A DNA stretch of 40,129 nucleotides, from positions 1 through 40,129 of the forward strand of contig JASGME010000010.1 in NCBI GenBank assembly GCA_030156615.1. Reading direction: 5' to 3'. Positions 1-8,386 of this stretch are shown here, piece by piece. Source of the stretch: Candidatus Woesearchaeota archaeon (GTDB lineage Archaea > Nanobdellota > Nanobdellia > Woesearchaeales > UBA119). Each line of letters begins with the position of its first letter. Position 1 is the first letter of the stretch. The notes under the pieces are model-generated. The model saw nothing but the letters and a program-made list of their open reading frames with translations, was not told where the DNA came from and did not search any database. A program made the position numbers and the translations under genes.

Positions 1-13
1 ATTTTTGGCATCC

Positions 14-93
14 TAAAAATCCACTTGTCAAAGCGAGTGTCACGTCATACCCCTACCTTTAGGTTGGGGTGTGACATTCGCAGTGGATTTTTA
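14..93. repeat. Long imperfect hairpin (possible structured RNA or element end)
   Basis: TAAAAATCCACT (14-25) is the exact reverse complement of AGTGGATTTTTA (82-93). GCGAGT (33-38) pairs with ATTCGC (76-81) with one GU. GTCATACCCC (44-53) pairs with GGGGTGTGAC (66-75) with one GU. ACC/GGT closes a TTTA loop. Confidence 0.7.
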
Positions 94-212
94 TGATTTT
101 AAACCGTTTTAAACATTTATTGGCAGATAAAGAATAAGAAAATAAAATAGAAATAAAATAAAAAACAAAAAGAGGTGCGATAACTTGGGAGTGTTATATT
201 AATATATAACGC

Positions 213-293
213 TTACCAATCCTCGTCATCATCAAATGAGTCTTCTTCTTCAAAATCATCTTCGTCTTCTTCATCCTTAAAGGCAAAGTTCAT
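213..293 (-). CDS. Acidic 26-aa microprotein MNFAFKDEEDEDDFEEEDSFDDDEDW
   Basis: Hand-translated; preceded by AGGAGGTGAG (Shine-Dalgarno-like) about 5 nt before ATG. Below the ORF-track size cutoff. Confidence 0.55.
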   Translation of the reverse strand: MNFAFKDEEDEDDFEEEDSFDDDEDW

Positions 294-312
294 CTCAACT
301 CACCTCCTGTTC

Positions 313-405
313 TCACTTTTTCTTTCCTTTTCCCTTATCTTTCTTTTTATCTTTTGGCATTTCTTCACCTCCCTTTTTCATTGAGGCATGAGAATTTGTG
401 TTCAT
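313..405 (-). CDS. Lys-rich basic microprotein (30 aa from 405, or 15 aa MPKDKKKDKGKGKKK from ATG at 358-360)
   Basis: In-frame ATGs at 403-405 and 358-360. GGGAGGTGA just upstream of the inner ATG favours the 15-aa form. Lies directly upstream of the acidic microprotein. Confidence 0.45.
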   Translation of the reverse strand: MNTNSHASMKKGGEEMPKDKKKDKGKGKKK

Positions 406-634
406 GATATTATTAATACTTCCTTTTTCAACTTCAAAACAGGATAAATTGATATAATGCTAAAAAACAGATAAAATTTAGTGAAAACAGGAAATAAAGA
501 ACCAATTTGAAGATAAATTTGCTATATGTTTAAATGAACTATAACACAAAATGCGTTTCCGAATTTTTCAAAAACATCCCCTGCAAAAATAAAAAAAACA
601 ACTTGTTTAACAAAATCTTTGGTTAAATATAGTA

Positions 635-1372
635 TCAAGAATATTTACCTTTCCTGTTATTTTTTCTAACTTTAATCAATTCCTTTAATGTAATTAAATA
701 ATCTCTTATATGAACTGTGCTCTCTTCTTCATGTTTCCATTCCACAGGAAGTTCTTTTATCTTAAATCCAGATTTATTCGCAATGAACATAAGTTCAAAA
801 TCTACTCCAAATCTGTCAATTGTTCTTTTTTCGTAAACTTTTCTCGCAATATCTGTTTTATATAGCTTAAATCCACATTGTGTATCTGAGAGGTTTAGTT
901 TTAAAGATGATTTAATTATAGAGATAGAAAGCAAACTCATAATCTTTCTAAAAGGATTGTCTTTAATTCTACTTTTATCAAGCCATCTTGAACCTATTAC
1001 TATATCAAACTCAGGCACAAACTTTGAAAAATGATACAATTCTTTTAGAGGAGTTGAAAGATCAAAATCAGAAAACAAAACATATTTTGTTTTAACATTA
1101 TCTAATCCTTTATTCATTGCATAACCAATACCTCTGTTTTCTTTGTATTCAACAATCTTTGAATAGTTTGAAACAATTGAATCCTTTAATGCATTCTTCA
1201 ATATTGATTTTGTATTATCAGTGCAACCATCCAAAACAAAGATTATCTTAGGAAAAGAATTGATTTTCTCATAAAAAGCATTCAGGCGCCCAATAGTATT
1301 CTGAACTCGCTTTTCTTCATTATACATAGGGAATACTATTGTTAAATTATTCAATAATTCATTTGTCTTCAT
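635..1372 (-). CDS. Family 2 glycosyltransferase (dolichyl-phosphate sugar synthase-like)
   Basis: N-terminal TIVFPMYNEEKRV, VLDGCTDNT, SDFDLSTP and QCGFKLY motifs. Confidence 0.85.
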   Translation of the reverse strand: MKTNELLNNLTIVFPMYNEEKRVQNTIGRLNAFYEKINSFPKIIFVLDGCTDNTKSILKNALKDSIVSNYSKIVEYKENRGIGYAMNKGLDNVKTKYVLFSDFDLSTPLKELYHFSKFVPEFDIVIGSRWLDKSRIKDNPFRKIMSLLSISIIKSSLKLNLSDTQCGFKLYKTDIARKVYEKRTIDRFGVDFELMFIANKSGFKIKELPVEWKHEEESTVHIRDYLITLKELIKVRKNNRKGKYS

Positions 1373-1431
1373 TTTTATCTAAATATTCGAATTAATTGTA
1401 TTAATCTTTTTATCTTTTTTGTTTCATATCT

Positions 1432-2628
1432 TTGCCGAAAATAGGAAAAGATATAAAAGGAAAGAAAATTAATAAAATAAAAAGTAATCACAAGACAAAA
1501 ATGAAAGATTCTAGTTTAATATCAACTTATAATTATTTTGAAAAGCTTTTAGAGCACTTAAATGGAGACACTAATAAAATATTCTCTGGAGAACTAGTTT
1601 TGCCTCGTCAGTTGGAGATTCATTTGCCAGGAAATCGAGTTGTTCCTTGCAATTTTAACTGTTCTTTCTGTGAGGGCAGATTTCTTATAAAAACATTAAG
1701 CCATTATGAAGAAAAAGCAATTAAGCTGGTTAGAGAACTCTCAGGAAGAATCCCCTTCATAATTCTTGGAGGAATTTATTCAGAGCCTTTGCTAAATCCT
1801 TTTGCTCTTGAAATTATTAAAGAAACAAAAAAGAGTGGTTCTTTCTTTGGTATACATACAAACGGCTCATTACTTAAAAGACTTGAGGAAAGCAAAGGTT
1901 TCATAAAAAAGATATGCGAAATCTCAACATCTCCCGAAGATTATGTTTCCATAAGTTTGGATGCAGGTACTCCACACACTCATCGTCTAGTTAAAGGGAC
2001 TGTTATTTCACACTTCAATGAAATCATAGAAGGCATAAGAATGATATCAGAAACAAGAAAAGAAAATTCTCCTACAATAAGAGTAACATATCTAATTAAC
2101 GATGATAATTCTTCTGAAGAAGATATTGGAAGCATAGTGAAAATTGCAAAAAATCTTAAAATAGATTCTTTAAGATTTTCAATTCCATACGAAGCATTCG
2201 GAAAAGATTTCTCAGATTTGAAGAAGTATAAAGAAGAGTTTGAAGATTCAAAATCTGATTTTTACGAAAAAAGGCTAAAACCTTATTTGTCAAAGAACGA
2301 GGATGAAAGGCCATACATCTTTTATATGCCTCCGATTTATCAGGCAATAGATAAAATGAACTTCAACAAATGTGTGATGGGCTATTATCAAATAACTATG
2401 GGCACAGATGGATATTTATATAGATGCAGTAGTACCGCCTCTCAAAGTTTTTCTTTCAACAGGCTCGGAAAGATTCCTGATAACTTTGATGACTTCAAAG
2501 AAATGATAAGAAAAAATCAAGATAAAGATTTCAATCCAAGGGAATGCTTTAATGCAGGAGCAAGATGCGATAGGATAGGATTAATGATAAACTATTCTTG
2601 GAGCAATCTTAAACAAGGAGATAAATGA
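1432..2628 (+). CDS. Radical SAM protein
   Basis: CNFNCSFC (CxxxCxxC) and GGIYSEPLLNP motifs plus C-terminal Cys-containing region. TTG start in the track; ATG at 1501 is an alternative. Confidence 0.8.
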   Translation: MPKIGKDIKGKKINKIKSNHKTKMKDSSLISTYNYFEKLLEHLNGDTNKIFSGELVLPRQLEIHLPGNRVVPCNFNCSFCEGRFLIKTLSHYEEKAIKLVRELSGRIPFIILGGIYSEPLLNPFALEIIKETKKSGSFFGIHTNGSLLKRLEESKGFIKKICEISTSPEDYVSISLDAGTPHTHRLVKGTVISHFNEIIEGIRMISETRKENSPTIRVTYLINDDNSSEEDIGSIVKIAKNLKIDSLRFSIPYEAFGKDFSDLKKYKEEFEDSKSDFYEKRLKPYLSKNEDERPYIFYMPPIYQAIDKMNFNKCVMGYYQITMGTDGYLYRCSSTASQSFSFNRLGKIPDNFDDFKEMIRKNQDKDFNPRECFNAGARCDRIGLMINYSWSNLKQGDK

Positions 2629-2630
2629 AA

Positions 2631-3329
2631 TCAACTCAATGAAAGAAGAAAATCCTCTTTGTTTTGTTTTTTCATATAGAAATGTTTTGCATGCTCAACT
2701 AGCAGTGCATGATATTCTTGATATAATCTGAAATCTCTCGGCAGAGTTGATTCAAATAATCTTTGTATTTCGCCGTATGAAGAATTTTCATTAATTAATG
2801 AAAGATTTGATAATATTCTTTTAGTGTAGGCATCAACAACAAAGCTAGGAATACTAAAACCATAGAGCAAGATTGAATCCGCTGTTTCTTCTCCTATGCC
2901 TTTCAAAGTCAATAGTCCTTCTCTAGTTGGATCTTTTTTCAAAGAGTTAAACCATTCTGCAAAAATCTTTAATCTTTCTGATTTTTGATTGTAATATCCT
3001 GATGGCTTTATTAATTCACCAATGGTTTCCTTATTTGCTTTAATGATTGAATCACAATTAAGCATTTTGGCATTCTTGAGATTTATTAATGCCTTTTCAA
3101 CATTCTTCCAAGAAGTGTTCTGAGTTAAGATAGCCCCAACGCAGATCTCAAATAACTCATCTTTATTTTTTGGAAAAGAAAAATCATTCTTATGATAAAA
3201 ACATCCGAATTCCCCTTTTTTTATTTGCTTAATAACAGGCCACCATCCCTGAGGTCCATATCTATCAGATAATGCATCATAAATTTTAATAATCCTGTCT
3301 TTTACCATTGACAGAAAGATGAAAATCAT
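2631..3329 (-). CDS. Endonuclease III-related HhH-GPD DNA glycosylase
   Basis: ILTQNTSWKNVEKAL, LKGIGEETADSILLY (HhH), VVDAYTKR (conserved Asp). No C-terminal Cys cluster. Confidence 0.8.
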   Translation of the reverse strand: MIFIFLSMVKDRIIKIYDALSDRYGPQGWWPVIKQIKKGEFGCFYHKNDFSFPKNKDELFEICVGAILTQNTSWKNVEKALINLKNAKMLNCDSIIKANKETIGELIKPSGYYNQKSERLKIFAEWFNSLKKDPTREGLLTLKGIGEETADSILLYGFSIPSFVVDAYTKRILSNLSLINENSSYGEIQRLFESTLPRDFRLYQEYHALLVEHAKHFYMKKQNKEDFLLSLS

Positions 3330-3593
3330 GTTTAATAATCTTACGATATTATCGTTTTTTGATAATTTTAATAGAAAAAGAAAACATAAAAAATTCTTTA
3401 TTTTTTTTAACAGAAAGTTTTTTATACTTGCCTATCTTAGAAGAGTTAGCTTGAGTTTTTATATTTTTAACTAAAAAATCATAATTTGATTAAATAAATG
3501 ATTTTGAAGTAAAATATATAAATAAGAAAGATAAAAAATGAATTATATCTAAAAAACAAGAATAAAACTGATAAAAATCAGAGGTGGTGGATA

Positions 3594-4418
3594 ATGGCAA
3601 AATCAAGTACGAATAAGAAAAAATCAACGAATGCATCAAAATCAAAGAAGACAAATGCTGGAAAAAAATCATCTAAAAGTACTTCTTCTAACAAAGTTAA
3701 AGGAAAGAAAAGGACAACTAAAAAAGCGGCACAAAAAAAGACGGCACAGATGAAAAATGCATCTCAGGTTAAGGTAAAGAAGACTCCTTCGAAAAAAGAA
3801 AAGAAACAATCAAAGATCTCTGAAACTGAACAGAACAAGCTTAACTACACTTTTTTTGGGAAGGTTAAGAATATTTTTGCAAATCCAAGAGAATTCTTTA
3901 GCAATCTTAACGAACAAGGGATTGGAAAAGCATTCTTCTATTCTTTTATCTTTATATTGATTTATCAGGCAATATTGTCTTTAATCTTTACTGGAGGTGC
4001 TCAAGTAAGAGCATTTACTGTTCTTGGAGAAGCAAGAATAAGCATATTTTACGGCTGGCAAATGTTCTTAATGCTTTTCATTGGAAGAGTTATATGGAGT
4101 ATCCTGATGCTATTCATCTTTTCACTACTACTTCACCTTTGGATTATGATATTTAGAGGAAAAGGAAACTATGACAAAACTTTTCAGCTTGTAGTTTATT
4201 CAAGAACACCTGTATGGCTTCTTGGCTGGATTCCAATTGTAAGAATACTTGCCTTGGCTTATAATGTTATATTGTTGATTGTCGGCACAGAAAAGATGCA
4301 CGGAATAGAAAATAAAACATCAACATGGATGTATCTCGGGCCAATACTTATTTTTGTATTAATTGCAGCATTAAGTTGGCTCTTCTTATTCACAAATGTA
4401 TATAGATTTATTTTTTAA
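3594..4418 (+). CDS. Yip1-domain-like membrane protein with Lys/Ser/Thr-rich N-terminal tail
   Basis: About 80-aa H1-like basic tail, then FGKVKNIFANPREFFSNL and several hydrophobic segments. Confidence 0.6.
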   Translation: MAKSSTNKKKSTNASKSKKTNAGKKSSKSTSSNKVKGKKRTTKKAAQKKTAQMKNASQVKVKKTPSKKEKKQSKISETEQNKLNYTFFGKVKNIFANPREFFSNLNEQGIGKAFFYSFIFILIYQAILSLIFTGGAQVRAFTVLGEARISIFYGWQMFLMLFIGRVIWSILMLFIFSLLLHLWIMIFRGKGNYDKTFQLVVYSRTPVWLLGWIPIVRILALAYNVILLIVGTEKMHGIENKTSTWMYLGPILIFVLIAALSWLFLFTNVYRFIF

Positions 4419-4518
4419 TCTTTATTTTTTCATCTTCGTGTCAGAAAAATCAGAATCTTTGCGTAAATCAGAAGGACAAATTTAAAAATAATAAAACGTA
4501 TTTAGCTGTTGAGTATAA

Positions 4519-4920
4519 ATGAGCACGAAAACTGATACACGGAAGTCAAATTTAAAGAGAAGAATCTTTTCTTATCTGGCTGTTCCTGCACTTAGCTTTG
4601 GTATTTTAGTTGGAACAAGTGGTTGCACTTCAGCTAAGATTGAGCCACAAACAACAAAAAAGATAGTTGATGAATTGTATTCTGAATGGAAAGAAAACAC
4701 AGAAAATTATCTTGAATTATACAAATACTCATCTTCGAAAAAAGACGAAAAATTAACACAAATGATCGAAGGCTACCTATTGAATTCAGCGTCGAAGGGA
4801 AATGAATACAAAGGTCAGATTTCTATTCTTGAAAAGGAGCTTGGTTTGAATTATAAGAATACTATTGATTCTATCGATAAAACAATTCAAGATATTTATA
4901 AAAAACTGTATGAGAGATAA
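4519..4920 (+). CDS. Putative small lipoprotein or membrane-anchored protein
   Basis: Basic n-region, hydrophobic core ending GILVGTSGC, then a hydrophilic helical domain. Confidence 0.5.
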   Translation: MSTKTDTRKSNLKRRIFSYLAVPALSFGILVGTSGCTSAKIEPQTTKKIVDELYSEWKENTENYLELYKYSSSKKDEKLTQMIEGYLLNSASKGNEYKGQISILEKELGLNYKNTIDSIDKTIQDIYKKLYER

Positions 4921-4974
4921 ATTTAATGATAAGCAAACTAAAATTTAATGAAATTTAAAAGAAATAAAGTGAAT

Positions 4975-5724
4975 TTAATAATATTCTTCTTTGTTAAGCA
5001 AATGATTAACTAACTTTGAGTAATCATCTGCTCCTCTGGATCTTTTCGCATAATCAAAGATGCTCAAGCCTGAGCGTGGCATTTCTTTCAGTTTAGAGTT
5101 AACTCTTATAGGTTCTACAACTTCTCCATTAAAACCTCTTTTTATTTCATTGAGACTTTCATTGCAAATCTTATTTCTTCTATCGAACATAGTAGGTATG
5201 ACATTTGAGATTTTAATTTTATGATCAAACAACTCATTAATCTCATCAAGAATCTCAACAATCCTTCTGAGTCCAACTATCCCAAGATAGTCTGTTGATA
5301 CAGGAACAAATGCTTCATCTGCGTAAAGTAATGCATTATAATTCAGCAATCCGTTTGAAGGAGGACAATCTATGATAACATAATCATAATTGAATACAGG
5401 TTCCATTGCTCTTCTTAATATTGTTTCTCTTGAAGGCATTCCTGCCATAATCAACTCGCCATTAGATAATCTTTTATCAGAAGTTATTGCATCTAAGAAA
5501 TCATTAACCCTTAGAATCACCTCAGATGGATGCACTTTATTTATCAACAAATCATAGATTGTTTTATCATTTCTCAAAAACAATGCTTCAGTTAAATTCG
5601 CCTGCGGATCCATATCAATAAGGAGAACTCTTCTTTTATTATTTGATAATCCTACTCCAATATTAATTGAAGTAGTTGTTTTTCCGACGCCACCTTTAAG
5701 GTTTATTACTGCAATCTTCCTCAT
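4975..5724 (-). CDS. ParA/MinD-family ATPase
   Basis: KGGVGKTTTSINIG (deviant Walker A), LLIDMDPQANL, YVIIDCPPSNG. Probable start MRKIAVINLKGG at 5724; the track ORF extends to 5799. Confidence 0.9.
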   Translation of the reverse strand: MRKIAVINLKGGVGKTTTSINIGVGLSNNKRRVLLIDMDPQANLTEALFLRNDKTIYDLLINKVHPSEVILRVNDFLDAITSDKRLSNGELIMAGMPSRETILRRAMEPVFNYDYVIIDCPPSNGLLNYNALLYADEAFVPVSTDYLGIVGLRRIVEILDEINELFDHKIKISNVIPTMFDRRNKICNESLNEIKRGFNGEVVEPIRVNSKLKEMPRSGLSIFDYAKRSRGADDYSKLVNHLLNKEEYY

Positions 5725-5866
5725 AGAAAACATCCTCGCTACTCTGGTGGAGTAAAAAAGCTTCATTATAAATCTTTCTATCTTATTTTTATCTAACAAC
5801 TATTTTTTAAGTTAATCAATTAACTCTAAGAAAAATAATAAAAAAGAAAAAGAACAAATTAAAAAT

Positions 5867-6106
5867 CTAAACTAGTTTAACGTTCTTAGATCCTTTTGGT
5901 AAAGGAACTATCTTTGTTTTTACAACTGCGTCCTTTTTTCTGCTTGAAATGTAACTAAGTTTTACTCCATATACATTTCCGTCTTTCCTTCTATAACTCC
6001 TCGGAACTGCAGTCACTTCAACATTAATTGCTTTATCCGGTATTGAAACAGTTTTCTTTTTCTTCAATCCATTAACTTCGTATCTAATTTCTTTTTTCTT
6101 TGCCAA
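5867..6106 (-). CDS. Conserved-looking small basic protein (DUF5622-type or unknown)
   Basis: 79-aa ORF with upstream AGGTGAG Shine-Dalgarno-like sequence; MAKKKEIRYEVNGLKKKKTVSIPDKAINVEVTAVPRSYRR. Confidence 0.6.
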   Translation of the reverse strand: MAKKKEIRYEVNGLKKKKTVSIPDKAINVEVTAVPRSYRRKDGNVYGVKLSYISSRKKDAVVKTKIVPLPKGSKNVKLV

Positions 6107-6224
6107 GTTAAACTCACCTCTTTAAAACTATATTTCTATTTTATTTTAGATATTATTTAAAACTTTTGATTTTTTAGAATATTTTGTAAACAAGAAAAGG
6201 CAAATAGAAAAAACTAAAAATGAA

Positions 6225-7457
6225 TTAATTTATTATTGCATATCCAATCAAACGCCACCTGTTGTCTATTACTCTTGAGATTGTTACTCTTGATTTCTTT
6301 TCAGCACAGACAGGAATTCTAAGTTTACATCTTATTGAATCTTTATTTATTGAATTGATAATGCCCATTGTTGCTGCAGAATTTACATTCAACATAATTG
6401 GTTCATTAATCTTTAAAGGTTCAACTTTTAGATCTTTGGCTGTTCCTGCAACTCTATCTAATAAGTGAACTTCAAGAGAGAGTTCATCAAATACAGGAGG
6501 CATTTTTCCTTGATGTCCGACAACATTTCCCATCAATCCATCTGCTCTTACATAAAAAGGATCAAGAAGTGTTTCTATTGCAACAGAACCACCAGGAGAT
6601 GCTTCATCTATTTTTATCTCTCCTGTTTGAATAGAACATATCTTTGTTTTTAGGGGTTGCCAATACACCCTTCCCTTCTTGTTGATTTTTACCCCTGGCT
6701 TTATCTCGATTTCATCTCCGATTTTTAAAACTCCTTGCTTAAGAGCTCCTCCTATAATGCCTCCATGAATTTTTTCAATCTGAGTTCCAGGCCTATTTAT
6801 GTCAAATGATCTTGCAACAACCATCAACGGCTCTTTTGTTTTATCTCTCTTAGGAACTGGAAAATAATTAACTATTGTTTCAATAAGCAGATTTAGATTT
6901 GTTCCATAAAAAGCAGAAATAGGAATTATTGGACTATCCTCAAAGGATGTTCCTTTTAAGAATTCTTTTATCTCCTTATAATTCTCAAGAGCTCTTTCTT
7001 TCCCAACTAAATCAATCTTGTTCTGGACAACAATAATCTTCTTTATTCCAGCAATATCAAGAGCCATTATATGCTCTCTTGTTTGAGGTTGAGGACACTT
7101 TTCATCAGCAGCAATTAACAAAAGAGCACCATCCATAATAGTTGTGCCTGCAAGCATTGTCGCCATTAATGATTCATGGCCTGGCGCGTCAACCAGCGAG
7201 AAAGCCCTAACCAACTTTCCTTTTGTTCCACAAACAGGACATTTTTCACTCACAGAATACTTATTTGGACTTTCGCATTTTGGGCATTCATATATTGCAA
7301 CATTTGCATAGCCTAATCTTATAGTGATCCCTCTCTTAATCTCTTCAGAATGAGTATCAGTCCATTTCCCGGATAGCTTGCTTACCAGAGTTGTTTTTCC
7401 ATGATCAACATGACCAACAAGGCCAAGATTAAATTGAGGAATAATCTTTGTATTCAT
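6225..7457 (-). CDS. eif2g: Translation initiation factor aIF2 gamma subunit
   Basis: GLVGHVDHGKTTL, KRGITIRLGYANV, zinc-knuckle Cys pairs, DAPGHE, NKIDLV. Confidence 0.97.
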   Translation of the reverse strand: MNTKIIPQFNLGLVGHVDHGKTTLVSKLSGKWTDTHSEEIKRGITIRLGYANVAIYECPKCESPNKYSVSEKCPVCGTKGKLVRAFSLVDAPGHESLMATMLAGTTIMDGALLLIAADEKCPQPQTREHIMALDIAGIKKIIVVQNKIDLVGKERALENYKEIKEFLKGTSFEDSPIIPISAFYGTNLNLLIETIVNYFPVPKRDKTKEPLMVVARSFDINRPGTQIEKIHGGIIGGALKQGVLKIGDEIEIKPGVKINKKGRVYWQPLKTKICSIQTGEIKIDEASPGGSVAIETLLDPFYVRADGLMGNVVGHQGKMPPVFDELSLEVHLLDRVAGTAKDLKVEPLKINEPIMLNVNSAATMGIINSINKDSIRCKLRIPVCAEKKSRVTISRVIDNRWRLIGYAIIN

Positions 7458-7870
7458 TCGGAATTATCCTCCTTTTGAGTCTCATCTTTTTTATCTTCTT
7501 TTATTAAAGGCTTCTTTCCCTCTTTTATTACCTTTAGATTTACTTGGGATGTTTTCTCATAAATAATGCTTCCTGCAACACTCTTCTTTTTTCTTAGACC
7601 TTTTCTCTTGAGATTAAAGCCACGACTCTTCCTTGATAAGAGTTTCATCTTCCCTGCTATAGGGATATCCTTTCTCATTGGAAAGCCGGAGCTATCAGAA
7701 CCTCCAGTAATCTCAAACTCGTATCCTTCTAAATCATCAATTCCAAGCTCTTCTCCTTTGACTTTTTCTCCTATCTTCTTGCTGTAGAGGTTTGGAGCAT
7801 ATTCGTCGCTAACCTTAATCTGCAAAGATTTTCCATCCTTTTGTCCGATAACAACTTTAATTTCTGCCAT
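7454..7870 (-). CDS. rps6e: 30S ribosomal protein S6e
   Basis: EFEITGGSDSSGFPMRKDIPIAGKMKLLSRKSRGFNLKRKGLRKKKSVAG. Confidence 0.95.
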   Translation of the reverse strand: MAEIKVVIGQKDGKSLQIKVSDEYAPNLYSKKIGEKVKGEELGIDDLEGYEFEITGGSDSSGFPMRKDIPIAGKMKLLSRKSRGFNLKRKGLRKKKSVAGSIIYEKTSQVNLKVIKEGKKPLIKEDKKDETQKEDNSE

Positions 7871-7935
7871 ATTTCATTACCTTTTTATTTTAATTTATTA
7901 ACAACTATAATAAGCCATCAAGAGAGATTTCTGTT

Positions 7936-8355
7936 TTGTATTTAAAGTTTATGATTCTAAAATCAAAGATATCAAAAAGCTTTAATATTGAATACTTTTT
8001 TGCAAAAATGGTGAATCTTAAAATGGATTTTGATGAATATCAAAAAGAGGCTTTAAAAACGGATCTGAAAACATCTATAAATGGGAATTATTTAATCTAT
8101 CCAGTTCTTGGACTTGCTGACGAAACAGGAGAAGTTGTTGGAAAATTTAAAAAGCTTTATAGAGACAAGAATGGCATAATCGATGAAGAATACAAAACAG
8201 AAATATTAAAAGAGTTGGGCGATGTACTTTGGTATATGGCAGTTATCTGCGACAGGCTTGATGTTAAATTGTCTGATGTTGCTGAAAAGAATATTGAAAA
8301 ATTAAGTTCAAGAAAGATGCGAAATGCTATCCACGGGAATGGAGATAACAGATGA
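7936..8355 (+). CDS. MazG-like nucleotide pyrophosphohydrolase
   Basis: YPVLGLADETGEVVGKFKKLYRD and ELGDVLWYMAVICDRL (EExxE/ExxD all-alpha NTPase pattern). True start may be the internal ATG (MDFDEYQKEA). Confidence 0.8.
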   Translation: MYLKFMILKSKISKSFNIEYFFAKMVNLKMDFDEYQKEALKTDLKTSINGNYLIYPVLGLADETGEVVGKFKKLYRDKNGIIDEEYKTEILKELGDVLWYMAVICDRLDVKLSDVAEKNIEKLSSRKMRNAIHGNGDNR

Positions 8356-8386
8356 TTATGTGAGTCTATTATTTTATTAGATTCTT

